A stretch of 64,000 nucleotides of DNA from CALLPQ01 sp964421675 (GTDB lineage Bacteria > Pseudomonadota > Alphaproteobacteria > Caulobacterales > Parvularculaceae): assembly GCA_964421675.1 (NCBI GenBank), contig CAYQXV010000001.1, positions 62,001 through 126,000 on the forward strand, in the 5' to 3' direction. This document shows positions 1 through 10,101 of the stretch, piece after piece. Every line of letters starts with the position of its first letter. The first letter of the stretch is position 1. The position numbers and the translations under genes are program-made. Under the pieces are notes generated by a model that worked only from the letters and a program-made list of their open reading frames with translations, did not search any database and was not told the DNA's origin.

Positions 1-3000
1 GTGCTGCCGCGGGTAATTTCGCCTGCCGCGAAGTTAAAGTTCAGCTCAAACACCATGGGTAGCAAGCCGAGTATGGTGGTAATGGTTGTCAACAAAACAG
101 GCCGCAAGCGTTGCGCGGCGGTACGAACCACACTTTCTTCAATCCCTAATCCTGTGCGTCTTAATTGTTGGTATGTATCAATCAAAACAATATTATTGTT
201 CACCACAATCCCGGCAAGCGCCACGACCCCCACCCCGGTCATGATCACGCTCACATACTGACCAGTAATTGCGATTCCGAGCATGACACCAAAAACCGAT
301 AAGATGACCGCTGATAAGGTCAGGATTGAATGATAGATTGAATTGAATTCTAACAATAAGATAAGAGCAATCATGAACATTGCTGCCGACATTGCCGCGG
401 CAAAAAACGTCGCTGCCTCTGCGGTATCTTCATTAGCGCCGCGCATAATCCACGTCACTTCATCACCCAAAACACCAGAGTCCAACCACGCTTTTGCATG
501 ATCAATCGCGACGTTCTGGCTAATCTCATGGCCGCCTACAGATGTGTTACCGTTCGCCTTAACTTCCAAAATTCGCTGACCGTCTCGCCGGGTAATTCGG
601 TCAACCTGAACCTTTGCTTCTCGCGTCATGAAATTAGAGAGCGGCACTGAACCGCCTGGTGTCTGTATACGAATAGTATCCAACGCAAAAATATCACGCT
701 TGCTTTCGGGGTATCGTGCACGAATATCTATTTCTTCATCAGCATCGTCTGGACGAAACTTGCCAACAAGCAATCCATTGGTCACGAACTGCACGACGCC
801 GCCAGATTGTGCGACGCTAACGCCGTAGCGCCCCGCCAGCGCACGATCTACAGCGATATTCCATTCAATGCCAGGCAAGGGAAGGCTGTCTTCAATGTCC
901 ATAAATGCTGGCACGTCTCGGCCATTCACATTGATCGTCGTGCTATCGGCCCACTCTCTGACCTTTGTCGCCGCATCCTTCATCGCTTGATAGCTTGGTG
1001 AGGAAATTTCTATTTGAACATCTTTTCCTACTGGCGGACCACTTTCGCGCTGCCTGACCTCAACAATCATTCCGGGGACATCGCCAACAAGTTCACGCAA
1101 CTCATCAAGAATAATATTGGAATGCGCCCGCTGCGAATATGGAATCAAATCAATGCCTACCTGGCCAATGGTTTCCGGCGGATAGGTATTGTTGCGGCTT
1201 AGCGCCGGGCCGGTCTGCAAATAAAGCGATTCAATCGCTTTATGGTTTTCAACCCGCTCAGCAACTTCTTGAGTAAGGGCAATTTTTGTTTCCTCAGACA
1301 GATTGCCCCGCGCCAAAACCAGTAAGCTGACTTCTTCATTATCGGAGCGGATGAAAAATTCACGCTCTGGCGCGGCAAATTTAAATGCAAAAAAGCAGAC
1401 AGCAACCAATGCAAATACTGATATGATTGAAACTGTCGGGCGTTCTAATGCTGATTTTATAAACCGCGCATAGCTTCCAAGCGGCGTTTGCAACGTTGTT
1501 GGATCAATATCTTCTATGCGAACATCGCTCGGGCCATCGGTTTTACCCTGAATGCCAAAGCGCTCCTTAACCCAGCGCGGCGTCGCAATAACGGACCCGA
1601 ATACTGGCAGAAAAATCAACGCCACAACGAGTGATGAAAGCAGAACATAGATCAGCGTGAGCGGCAAAAATTTCATAAATTGCCCAGGAATACTGCTCCA
1701 AAACATAAACGGCACAAACGCCGCAAGGGTTGTCGCTGTCGAGGTTATGACCGGCCAAAACATGCGCTTGGATGCTTCAAGATAAGCGATGCGCCGGCTC
1801 GCCCCTTCGCTCATGCGCCGGTCGGCATATTCAACAATAACAATTGCACCATCGACCAGCATGCCCACCGCAAGCACCATGCCGAACATCACCATCATAT
1901 TGAGCGTATACCCAAACAGATATAGCCACAAAAATGCGATCAAAAATGATGTGGGGATTGCAACGCCAACCATAATGGCTGAACGCAGTCCGAGCGCGGC
2001 AACAATAACAACCATCACCAACAATATCGCCGTGAGAACCGATGATGTCAGGCCGCCCAATGCATCATTTACAAAAATTGATCGGTCGCCCAATACATCA
2101 TACTCAATTGCAGCGGGCCAGCTTCGGGATGCTTGCTCGGCGAGTCGTTTGGCTTCGTCAATTGTATCAACAATATTAGCCCCGGCGCGTTTGCTAATCT
2201 CAATGCCGATTGCTTTTTCACCATTGAATAGTGCGTATCCGGGAGCATCCACAAAGGTGCGCCGAACACTGGCCACATCACCAATAGTCACAACATTATC
2301 GCCGTTTGCACGTACCGGGATTACGGCAAGGTCTTGTGCGGTCCGTACCAGTCCGGGAACCTTTACGGAATACCGCCCATCCTCAAGATCAAGCGTACCC
2401 GCAGTCACCAGCTGATTGTTGGCTGTTACCGCATTGATAACGTCATTCTCAGTAATCTGATAGGATTCAAGAATCTCCGGATTAATAATAATCTCAAGCA
2501 ATTCGGGACGTGCGCCTGTTAACCGTGCATCCAACACGCCGGAATTGGTCTCCATCAAATCACGCAGCTTGAGCGCCTGCTGATATAAGACGCGCTCTGG
2601 CACCGGGCCATGGATAATGATCGACAATATGGGAAACTGGTTTTGGATACTAAATTCAGTAACAACCGGTTCTTCCGCATTGTTGGGATATTCAGCCTTC
2701 GCCCGATCAACAGCTTCGCGAACCTCCGAAACAGCATCGTCTATAATGACGGATGGTTCAAACTCCAATGTGATTTGCGCCGCGCCATCATAGGCTAACG
2801 AGTCCATTTGCCTCAGGCCTTCAATAGATTGAAGCTCTAACTCTGTGGGGCGAACCAATAATCTCTCACCATCTTCAGGAGAAACACCTGGCAGTGGCAG
2901 CGTCACCATAACAAAAGGTGCGGGAATATCAGGCTCGGCTTCCCGCGAGATATTATTGAAAGCAAAAAGGCCAAAAAAGATCATGGCCGCAAAACCAATA

Positions 3001-3047
3001 AGGATTACGCGAACGCGCGAAAATGCGGCATCAATCAATCCGGTCAT
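1..3047 (-). CDS. RND (HAE1/AcrB-like) efflux pump inner-membrane permease, C-terminus cut off by window edge
   Basis: Proton-driven inner-membrane exporter that works as a trimer with the fusion protein encoded just upstream. About 1,015 codons are visible; the family is about 1,030-1,080 residues, so only the last membrane segments are missing. The start ATG at 3047 overlaps the stop of the fusion-protein gene (ATGA), implying translational coupling. The first membrane helix is near residues 10-30, followed by the porter domain (for example PGVSPEDGERLLVRP), the TM4 motif GMLVDGAIVIVEY near residues 395-407, and the late motif GIVVNNNIVLID. The second TM4 Asp of the AcrB relay is Gly and the TM10 Lys position is Asn, so proton coupling differs in detail from AcrB. 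The substrate cannot be inferred. Confidence 0.93.
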   Translation of the reverse strand, partial: MTGLIDAAFSRVRVILIGFAAMIFFGLFAFNNISREAEPDIPAPFVMVTLPLPGVSPEDGERLLVRPTELELQSIEGLRQMDSLAYDGAAQITLEFEPSVIIDDAVSEVREAVDRAKAEYPNNAEEPVVTEFSIQNQFPILSIIIHGPVPERVLYQQALKLRDLMETNSGVLDARLTGARPELLEIIINPEILESYQITENDVINAVTANNQLVTAGTLDLEDGRYSVKVPGLVRTAQDLAVIPVRANGDNVVTIGDVASVRRTFVDAPGYALFNGEKAIGIEISKRAGANIVDTIDEAKRLAEQASRSWPAAIEYDVLGDRSIFVNDALGGLTSSVLTAILLVMVVIVAALGLRSAIMVGVAIPTSFLIAFLWLYLFGYTLNMMVMFGMVLAVGMLVDGAIVIVEYADRRMSEGASRRIAYLEASKRMFWPVITSTATTLAAFVPFMFWSSIPGQFMKFLPLTLIYVLLSSLVVALIFLPVFGSVIATPRWVKERFGIQGKTDGPSDVRIEDIDPTTLQTPLGSYARFIKSALERPTVSIISVFALVAVCFFAFKFAAPEREFFIRSDNEEVSLLVLARGNLSEETKIALTQEVAERVENHKAIESLYLQTGPALSRNNTYPPETIGQVGIDLIPYSQRAHSNIILDELRELVGDVPGMIVEVRQRESGPPVGKDVQIEISSPSYQAMKDAATKVREWADSTTINVNGRDVPAFMDIEDSLPLPGIEWNIAVDRALAGRYGVSVAQSGGVVQFVTNGLLVGKFRPDDADEEIDIRARYPESKRDIFALDTIRIQTPGGSVPLSNFMTREAKVQVDRITRRDGQRILEVKANGNTSVGGHEISQNVAIDHAKAWLDSGVLGDEVTWIMRGANEDTAEAATFFAAAMSAAMFMIALILLLEFNSIYHSILTLSAVILSVFGVMLGIAITGQYVSVIMTGVGVVALAGIVVNNNIVLIDTYQQLRRTGLGIEESVVRTAAQRLRPVLLTTITTILGLLPMVFELNFNFAAGEITRGS

Positions 3048-4159
3048 TGCACACCCTCATTTACTGTTGAGGGGGCTTGTTCATCGCGGGCAACCTTAAC
3101 ACGTTGGCCTGCTTTGACATATTCCTGACCGCGCGTAATCAGTTCGACGGCGTCACTTAGTCCGTCTACGAATATACCGGTTCGACTTTCACCCAGTAGA
3201 TTGACGGGAATAAATTGCACAAGGGAATTCTCATCAACAACACGCACACCGATTCTCTCATTCGCATCGAGAACCAGTGCAGACCGCTTGACCAAATGCG
3301 CGTTGCGTCGTTGCGCCGTGATTTGAAACTCCGCGGTCACCCCGTCCCTCAATGTGCCTTCGCTATTGGGAACCTCTAATTCCACATCAAATGTCCGCGT
3401 TGATGGGTCAGCGGAGGAGGCAACAAATTTGACTTTGCCTTCGACAATCTCCCCGGTCGCAAGCGTAGCAACGCCGCGATCGCCCGGGGCAATCTTACCG
3501 ACTTCACGCTCGGATATGGCTCCAACAATCAAAAATGGATCGCGTTGAATGAGAACGCCGCATGGATCGCCGACTTTAACATAGTCACCCGCTTCAACCA
3601 TGCGTTGATCAAAGGTACCGTCAAATGGAGCGCTAACAATTGTCTGCTGCACGGCGATTTGTGCTTGCAACACACCCGCCTGAGAAAGATCGCGTGCAGC
3701 CTTAGCAGCCGCCACCGCATTTTCAGATCCCAACCCCTCTTTCATCAGTTCACTGGCAGCATTGTAATCCAATTTTGCTTTGGCAAGGGAGGCGCGCGCC
3801 TGATCCAATTGAGATTGGCGTGCATCAATGCGCAGTCGGCACAAAGTATCCCCCTTATTAACCTTGGACCCTATTGATGTTGGTGTTTCAGAAACGGTTC
3901 CTGCGGTCTCGGTACGAACTGTGACTTTACGAAAAGCTTTTGTTCGCCCCCGCACGCTCACCGATTCCTGCCACTCTCGCGAGGCCGTCCGGCTGGTCAT
4001 GACCGTAAATACACCGTCATCATCGGCTACCTGGTCGGGATTATCGCGGTCAACGCCCGTGACACCCTTCACCAGCATATTTCCGCCAAACCAGACAACC
4101 GCCAGAATGACCATGCCCCCAGCGATCTTGTAGGGTGTTGATAATGCCATCGGGACCAT
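3044..4159 (-). CDS. RND efflux periplasmic adaptor (HlyD/AcrA-like membrane fusion protein)
   Basis: Periplasmic adaptor linking the RND permease to an outer-membrane channel. The 371 residues fit the family. It has one N-terminal membrane anchor (about residues 8-28), a lipoyl/barrel-sandwich half-motif (TAGTVSETPTSIGSKVNKGD, near residues 85-105), an alpha-helical hairpin (about 110-165), the second lipoyl half, and a beta-barrel with the family-typical stretch ASSADPSTRTFDVELEVPN. An alternative start three codons in (ATG at 4150) is possible; AAGG lies about 11 bases before the 4159 start. It is first in a two-gene operon with the permease. No regulator or outer-membrane channel gene is adjacent. 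Confidence 0.92.
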   Translation of the reverse strand: MVPMALSTPYKIAGGMVILAVVWFGGNMLVKGVTGVDRDNPDQVADDDGVFTVMTSRTASREWQESVSVRGRTKAFRKVTVRTETAGTVSETPTSIGSKVNKGDTLCRLRIDARQSQLDQARASLAKAKLDYNAASELMKEGLGSENAVAAAKAARDLSQAGVLQAQIAVQQTIVSAPFDGTFDQRMVEAGDYVKVGDPCGVLIQRDPFLIVGAISEREVGKIAPGDRGVATLATGEIVEGKVKFVASSADPSTRTFDVELEVPNSEGTLRDGVTAEFQITAQRRNAHLVKRSALVLDANERIGVRVVDENSLVQFIPVNLLGESRTGIFVDGLSDAVELITRGQEYVKAGQRVKVARDEQAPSTVNEGVQ

Positions 4160-4508
4160 TTTTGCCGATACCTTCTAAATGCGTGAACCGTGTTGAAATT
4201 AGTGTATTGCCCGGCTCGTCGATAAAATGGCCGAAAACTCTCAATACTTCCATAATGATTATACTGGGTAGTTTACCAGCTGGATCAAGGATTGGAACGG
4301 AAATTTACATACAAATACGCCTAAGGCTGATGACGTAGCCAAGAGACATTTTGGATTGGGGCCATCTATTCGATGATCAAGGCTTATATCCATACCCCAT
4401 GAATTCGGTGTAAGGAAAAGCCTCTAGCCAGAAACAAGGCTGCATTCGCCATTAAATCGGCAGATCTAACAGGCAGGTCAAATAAGCGGGCCTGCCTTCA
4501 CCATCCTA
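4160..4508. other. Intergenic region between efflux operon and BY-kinase gene
   Basis: 349 bases without a convincing gene. It should contain the promoter of the leftward efflux operon. Near its right end, at 4471-4497, arms AGGCAGG and CCTGCCT enclose 13 bases, just 3' of the BY-kinase stop. This could stabilise or end the kinase transcript, but no T-run follows on the minus strand, so it is not a clear intrinsic terminator. I saw no regulator gene or repeat. Confidence 0.5.
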
Positions 4509-5315
4509 TCAATAGTAATAATAGCCTGACTTTACGGACGATGAGGGGGCCATGTTCAAGACGGTGCCAACAATATTTGTATTGCGTAACAAACGCTTGG
4601 CTTCTTTTATGTCCGCCGCCTTGGTTCCACCACTGGCTGCAACCAACAAGACGCAATCGACCTGCGGCAGAAGCGCCAATGTGTCGTCACAACCAAGGAT
4701 TGGGGATGTGTCCATCACAACAATCCGCGACCCCAGACCGCGCACGGCTGTATCGATCAGACCTTCAACGGCGGTAGACGATAAAAATTCCGCACCGCGC
4801 CGGCTCACACGCTCATTGGCAAGCACGGTAAAATTCGGCAAGTCAGTGCGCCGGGCGATCTCAGTAAATTCCTTTTCGTTCTCGAAATAATCCAGCACAG
4901 AGCCGGGGTTTTCAAGCCCTAAATATCGCGCGACGCTGGGGCGATAAAAATCGAAATCTAACAGAGTTGAGCGTGAGGTTTCACTGGAGCTGACAGCGAT
5001 CGCAAGATTGATAGCCGTAACGGTTTTCCCTGCGCTCGGAGCAGGCGACACAATCGCCACACTTTTCCAGCCCTCAGATTCCATGCGCTGCAAAACCCGT
5101 GTGCGAAGCACGCGATAGGCGTTCAATACAGGATCATGCTCGTTCGAGATGATGCGGTTCTCCGCGAAAGCCTCAAAGTTACATGCAGATTTTACAAGGC
5201 TGTTAAAATCAATGCTTCCACGGTGGACCGGCGCTGCTGATCCGCTCTGCGGCCGTGAGTTCGCCCCGATCCGCCGGTCGCGGGCTTTTGTCACCGCTTG
5301 TCTAATATGATCCAT
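4509..5315 (-). CDS. CpsD/CapB-family tyrosine autokinase of a polysaccharide system (XrtA-associated type)
   Basis: Cytoplasmic BY-kinase that phosphorylates its own C-terminal tyrosines and cycles with the Wzz-like partner encoded upstream, controlling polymer length or export. Start ATG at 5315 is chosen over one 14 codons upstream because AGGGGAC lies six bases before it. With this start, Walker A is SPAPSAGKT (about residues 90-98), Walker A' is LLDFDFYR (about 118-125) and Walker B is IVVMDTSP. The protein ends in SGYYYY, a very short tyrosine cluster. About 270 residues fits stand-alone kinases of this class. The XrtA-associated assignment is from family resemblance and neighbours; a HfsB-like holdfast role is an alternative. 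Confidence 0.85.
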   Translation of the reverse strand: MDHIRQAVTKARDRRIGANSRPQSGSAAPVHRGSIDFNSLVKSACNFEAFAENRIISNEHDPVLNAYRVLRTRVLQRMESEGWKSVAIVSPAPSAGKTVTAINLAIAVSSSETSRSTLLDFDFYRPSVARYLGLENPGSVLDYFENEKEFTEIARRTDLPNFTVLANERVSRRGAEFLSSTAVEGLIDTAVRGLGSRIVVMDTSPILGCDDTLALLPQVDCVLLVAASGGTKAADIKEAKRLLRNTNIVGTVLNMAPSSSVKSGYYYY

Positions 5316-5450
5316 ATCTATGTCCCCTATTTCGAAATAGGCTTTTGCGAGGCCCAAGGTTCAGTATTTCAAGCGTTTTGGAGCATTGCTCGTTACGCGT
5401 TCATGGGCGTTTTGCCAAGGTGCACGTTAAGTTGAATGTTTCAGATGCGA

Positions 5451-7103
5451 TTACTCGGCCGGCAAAGCGCCAAGTTCTTCGCTGGCAATATCACCATCCT
5501 CATTGTGGCGCCGTTTCTTCCCTCCAAACGGGGAGAGACGCAGACCGCCGCCTTCGCCAGCAATAAAGGGAATGGTCGCCAAAGGCGGCTCATCGAGCAG
5601 CGATGTGAGGTGGTTGCGCCCGCGTACTGTGGCGGACAAGAACTCTGTTCCCAAGGCAATCAATCCGCCAATCATCAGCGAAAACAGGACAGATACCGCA
5701 AAAAGAGCCGGTCTGTTTGGGCTGGAAGGGCGTTCCGGGAGGACCGCTGGTGAAATTTGGATAATCCGTTCGGCGCGGTCTTCTGCCTGCAGGTTTTCCG
5801 CCTGCTCCGCGAGTGACTGGCGGCGTCGATTAAATTCAAGCTGTTCTTCGTGGAAGTTCTGATCGCGCTCCAGATCCTTCAACATGCTTTCAACAGCAGG
5901 CGTTCTGGTAATGCGATTTTCAAGATCATCAATTCGCTCTTGTAGCGTATTGCGCCGATCTTCTACCGCGCGTCCCCGGCGGGTTAAGGAGACAAGACTT
6001 TGGCGCAGAAGGAAAATTTGCGCACTCGAAGACAGCCCTGCACCGGAAGACGCTTTCCTGATAAATTGATCCGATAGCTGGTTTGTTGTCCGGGTAAGTG
6101 CTTCAATCTCTTCATCATCTGCATTGCGGGCCTGGGCAGAGATTAAGGCTTCTTCAGCGTCATCAAGACGTTCCTGCAAGCGCTGCAATTCGCGCCCTGG
6201 TGATAATTGCCGCTCTAGCGAGCGGATTTCCGCCCTTACAGCCAGTACCTCAGGGTGGGATTCAGTATATATTGCACGCAACTCTTCCAATCGTCCCTTA
6301 AGGCCAAGAACGCGGGCCTCAGGACTATTTTCAGATCCCCCGCCTGCCGCATTACTGGCAATCTGGGTTTCAATTGTACGCTTGTTTTCTTCCAGCGAGC
6401 GGATCTGGGTATCCAGATCTGTTGACTGGGAAATAAGCCGCTCCAGTTGACGTTCATGCAATGGCAATTGTTCAGGCAAGGAGCCATTATTCTGGCTTTT
6501 AAACTCCGCAATTTCTTGCTGTTTCGTCCGCAATAGTCCCGTAAGCCGTTCGGTTTCGTTTTGAAAAAACTCACTGGTATCAGAGGCATCCTTCACTGTT
6601 TGCTGACGATCCTGATTTTCAAGACGATTGATAAACTCATTCGCAACGATCACCGCCTTTTGGGCGGAAGGGTCGGTATACCCGACCTCAAAAGCCACCG
6701 CATCTTGCCCCGTTGCGGCATTGGCAAATTCATTGCGGCGCGGCGAAATTTTGAACCGGCGCTCCATAAGCCGCACTTTTTTGGATTCGGAATAGCCGAG
6801 CCAATCGGGGAACAGCTCGGTTTTGGCGGCAATCTCCAGCAATTCCGCGCGGGCAACGAGGCGCTGTCGATTCACCTCTATTCGCTCCAGAGCGGTGGCT
6901 GAAGACGTCTTTTTGACCAATTCTTCGGAAATTTGCGGCGATTGAATCAGCATAACCCCTTCTGAGGTGTATTTTGCTGGTAGCAACATCACCCCTATGA
7001 GGAGGAAGGGAAGCAGCAATAGCGCTGGAATCGCGAACGCCTTAATGCGCCGCTGAAAAATAATCAGAATATCTTCTAGGGAGAAATCACCGCCCATAAT
7101 CAA
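5451..7103 (-). CDS. Wzz-type polysaccharide co-polymerase / chain-length determinant (GumC/XrtA-system type)
   Basis: Inner-membrane, mostly periplasmic polysaccharide co-polymerase. The 550 residues show a Wzz domain with membrane helix 1 (about residues 20-42), a long periplasmic region dominated by coiled coil (about 170-450), and a second helix (about 462-485) preceded by the Pro-rich motif PERPSSPNRP that is typical of these proteins. A cytoplasmic tail with basic GGKKRRHNEDGD follows. No Walker motif is fused; the kinase is the separate downstream gene, the usual split arrangement. Start is ATG at 7103 or the ATG two codons later. It is the first gene of the leftward arm of the polysaccharide locus. 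Confidence 0.88.
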   Translation of the reverse strand: MIMGGDFSLEDILIIFQRRIKAFAIPALLLLPFLLIGVMLLPAKYTSEGVMLIQSPQISEELVKKTSSATALERIEVNRQRLVARAELLEIAAKTELFPDWLGYSESKKVRLMERRFKISPRRNEFANAATGQDAVAFEVGYTDPSAQKAVIVANEFINRLENQDRQQTVKDASDTSEFFQNETERLTGLLRTKQQEIAEFKSQNNGSLPEQLPLHERQLERLISQSTDLDTQIRSLEENKRTIETQIASNAAGGGSENSPEARVLGLKGRLEELRAIYTESHPEVLAVRAEIRSLERQLSPGRELQRLQERLDDAEEALISAQARNADDEEIEALTRTTNQLSDQFIRKASSGAGLSSSAQIFLLRQSLVSLTRRGRAVEDRRNTLQERIDDLENRITRTPAVESMLKDLERDQNFHEEQLEFNRRRQSLAEQAENLQAEDRAERIIQISPAVLPERPSSPNRPALFAVSVLFSLMIGGLIALGTEFLSATVRGRNHLTSLLDEPPLATIPFIAGEGGGLRLSPFGGKKRRHNEDGDIASEELGALPAE

Positions 7104-7584
7104 TAACCACTCTTTTGCTGCATCAATTGAGCAAAAACCCTGCTTTTAGTACAGAATTTAATGCCCGGGGACCCATCCACGGCCGATCCAAGGCCTATTA
7201 GCCCGTCATTCAGCCTTTTTTAGGGCGCGGATCAAGCCCTTAACGTAAATTTGGCAGTAAAGATGAAACCAAACCCACCACCCAAAGACGGAATATAGGG
7301 GCGGCGGCACCGCAAAAACTGTGTCTGAGATGTTAATTTTCAAAATTAACTGCATTCGCGGTATTTTTGGCCTTTGAAATTTACACGCCATTCGATTATT
7401 TCTCCCTTGTTAATAGCATCATTCAAAAAGCGTGGTATGCAATTATCTTACTGGGACGAAACAGACGGCCCCTCCGGTTAACGAAATACTAACGCTGAAG
7501 AGGCCATGACATTGAACCACCCTCAAACTTGCCCTGCAAGAGCACATTGCTTTGCAGCAGACATTGATAAGGACTAATCCGAAA
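7104..7584. promoter_or_regulatory. Divergent promoter region between the two arms of the polysaccharide locus
   Basis: About 480 bases between divergent genes; it must hold promoters for both directions. I see no convincing protein gene. At 7478-7492 there is TTAA-N7-CTAA, one base off the CtrA consensus TTAA-N7-TTAA, upstream of the rightward arm. That is suggestive for an alphaproteobacterium but can occur by chance, so it is not claimed as a site. Confidence 0.45.
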
Positions 7585-9987
7585 ATGATACGCAGACAGA
7601 CCCGATCCCGTTTGATTGCCGCTCTTTTCATGTCAACCGCATTGATTGCGTGTTCATCACCCGAGCAGCGCATGGAACGCTATACCGCTGAAGGCAACGA
7701 ATTTTTTGAGGAAGGCGATTTCCTGCGCGCGAATATTCAATATCGCAACGCGCTGAAGATTGACGAAACCCACACGCCTGCCCTTAAGGGCCTGGTTTCC
7801 ATTGCAGAACAAAATCGCGAATATGAAACCATGTTCAGCCTGCTTCAGCGCCTTGCGCGCCTAGAGCCTGAAAATACCGATGCGATTGTCAAACTTGGCA
7901 ATATCTATCTGATTGCAAGCGATGAGGCCGAAGCCCAACAAAAAGCTGATGAAGCTCTTGCGATTGACCCCAATTTTGCCCCGGCGCGCGCATTGAAAGC
8001 AAGCGTGCTCTACAAGCTTGGAGACACCGCGACCGCGGTAAACCTCGCCAAAGACATTATTAGGAGAGATCCGGGAAACCAGGATGCAGTCACACTGATT
8101 GCTGCTGATCGTGCCCGTCAAAACGATATTGAAGGCGCATTAGCGGAAGTTGAGAAAGGCCTTGCCCAAAGTGAGAGCCATATTCTTTTGCAGCTCATGC
8201 GTATCGAACTGTTGGGTAAGCTTGGCCGTCAAGATGATGTGGATAAAGCGTTCCGAGATCTAATTGCCGTAAACCCGGAAGATCCGTCATTCCGGCAGAC
8301 CTATGCACAAAGTCTGATCAATTTGGGCCGGCTTGCCGATGCGCGGGACGTTCTTGCAGAAGTGGTAAGTATTGCACCCGACGTTCTCGACAATCACAGA
8401 AATCTCATTCGCGTAGACTATCAGTTGAGCGGCCCTGAAAAAGCGCTTGCAACCTTCACGGCAGCGGCAAATGCCAGGCCTGATGATGAAGAATTACAAT
8501 TTGCATTTGCTGAGTTTTTGATCAGTCAGGATCGCAGTGGCCAGGCCGAAACAATATATCAGCAATATGCTGGCTTGCGTGATGATGCCGCCTTGCGAAA
8601 CCGGGGAAAGGTAGAACTTGCCGGTCTGTATATACGCGGCGAACGCAATGACGAGGCTTCGGCTTTACTCGCAGAAGTCCTGGAAGAAGACGAGGGCAAT
8701 ACGGGTGCGAAAACCAAACTTGCAGCACTAAAACTGAAAAATGATGATGTTGATTCTGCTATCATCGATCTGCGATCGGTTATTAATGGTGATCCCGATA
8801 ATTTACAGGCACGCTTGTTAATGGGCGCTGCCCATGAACAGCAAGGCAATTTAGAACTGGCCGAGGTGCAATTCACACGCGCATTAGAACGCGGTGAGTC
8901 AGCGCCCTCTGTGGCGAACCCCTATGCGACGTTTCTTATTCGCAATAACAATCCCGGGCGTGCGGAACAAATTCTTGAGCAATCACTCGCCGTTTTTAAC
9001 GATAATATTCCCGGCTTACGTCTTCTCGCTTCGGCACGCCTGACATTACAGGACTGGACCGGCGCTGAAGAAGCCGGTCGACTGATTGAACATCGATCCG
9101 GCATTAAAGATCCTTCCGTTAATCGTATTCTTGGTACCGCCTCTCTGGGGCAGCAAAATTATGCAGAAGCGATCTCACGCCTTGAGGCTGCAAATTCCGA
9201 GCAACCATTGAGTTCTCAACCGCTTGCAACACTGGTCAGCGCCTATCTCGCAGAAGGCCGTGCTGATGATGCCGACGCACTCCTCGCGCGCATTATCGAT
9301 GGCAATCCCCGCAAAGAGGAAACCTATGATGCGCAAATTTTACGCTCGCGCGTTGCCTTTACGCAAAACCGCCGGGACGATGCGGAACGAATTTTGAATG
9401 AAGCGGTTACAATCGCCCCAGAACGAATTGAGGCCTACGATCTTCTCTATAGATATTATCTTCGTACCGATCGCCGTCCCGATGCTTTTGCGCTGATTTA
9501 TCAGGGGCTTGAGCAGTTCAAAGAAAATTATGGCTTGAAGGTTTTTGAAGCTGACATTTTGATGAATGAGCGCCGATTTGATGATGCAATCGCGGTGTAT
9601 GAGACACTGCACAGACGCCGTCCTGATGATCGGTATGTCGCCAATAACTATGCCAGCCTTTTATCTGAGCATCATGATGATCCACAGAGCCGGCAACGCG
9701 CGCTTGATGTTGCCAAAACCGTCGCAGACGTGGAAAATCCCTATTTTCAGGATACGTTGGGATGGGCGTATTTTAAGGTTGGTAACCTTCAGGATGCTCG
9801 CCTCATCCTCAAGCGTGCAGCCGAGGACTACCCGAATATTGCCGTGTTGCATTACCATTTGGGCGCGGTGTATTCAGCGCTTGAAAACAAAGACGATGCC
9901 CGCACCGCCCTGGAAAGAGCCCAGGAGCTCGGCGGTGCAAATTTCCGTTATAGCGATGAGGTTCAAGCTCTGTTAGAAGACGGTTAG
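7585..9987 (+). CDS. TPR-repeat lipoprotein of polysaccharide/PEP-CTERM type (PrsT-like)
   Basis: Predicted membrane-anchored periplasmic TPR scaffold. From ATG 7585 the product has a 22-residue signal with lipobox LIAC, then about 775 residues of nearly continuous TPR helices (for example ANIQYRNALKIDETHTPALKG; GWAYFKVGNLQDARLILKRA). AAGGA sits 11 bases before this start; an in-frame upstream ATG (7552) would bury the signal peptide. Similar lipoproteins accompany XrtA/PEP-CTERM exopolysaccharide loci, where their role is unproven; interaction with synthesis or export proteins is inferred. It begins the rightward arm. Confidence 0.85.
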   Translation: MIRRQTRSRLIAALFMSTALIACSSPEQRMERYTAEGNEFFEEGDFLRANIQYRNALKIDETHTPALKGLVSIAEQNREYETMFSLLQRLARLEPENTDAIVKLGNIYLIASDEAEAQQKADEALAIDPNFAPARALKASVLYKLGDTATAVNLAKDIIRRDPGNQDAVTLIAADRARQNDIEGALAEVEKGLAQSESHILLQLMRIELLGKLGRQDDVDKAFRDLIAVNPEDPSFRQTYAQSLINLGRLADARDVLAEVVSIAPDVLDNHRNLIRVDYQLSGPEKALATFTAAANARPDDEELQFAFAEFLISQDRSGQAETIYQQYAGLRDDAALRNRGKVELAGLYIRGERNDEASALLAEVLEEDEGNTGAKTKLAALKLKNDDVDSAIIDLRSVINGDPDNLQARLLMGAAHEQQGNLELAEVQFTRALERGESAPSVANPYATFLIRNNNPGRAEQILEQSLAVFNDNIPGLRLLASARLTLQDWTGAEEAGRLIEHRSGIKDPSVNRILGTASLGQQNYAEAISRLEAANSEQPLSSQPLATLVSAYLAEGRADDADALLARIIDGNPRKEETYDAQILRSRVAFTQNRRDDAERILNEAVTIAPERIEAYDLLYRYYLRTDRRPDAFALIYQGLEQFKENYGLKVFEADILMNERRFDDAIAVYETLHRRRPDDRYVANNYASLLSEHHDDPQSRQRALDVAKTVADVENPYFQDTLGWAYFKVGNLQDARLILKRAAEDYPNIAVLHYHLGAVYSALENKDDARTALERAQELGGANFRYSDEVQALLEDG

Positions 9988-10101
9988 TTCCTATTGGGTG
10001 CCCGTTCAGTTGCCTCTGAACGGTCTGCCCTGTTACCGCCACAAAGAGTATCAATAACATAGCGGATAATAAGGCAGCCCACCGCGCAACATTGAACCGA
10101 C

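Noticed and set aside
1789..2415. Long open frame on the plus strand inside the RND permease gene
   Set aside because: It is antisense to a fully supported RND permease and has a low-complexity Ser/Thr/Ile composition typical of a shadow frame.
7478..7492. CtrA-like TTAA-N7-CTAA before the TPR lipoprotein gene
   Set aside because: One mismatch in a short, AT-type motif; not distinguishable from chance without a genome-wide count or binding data.
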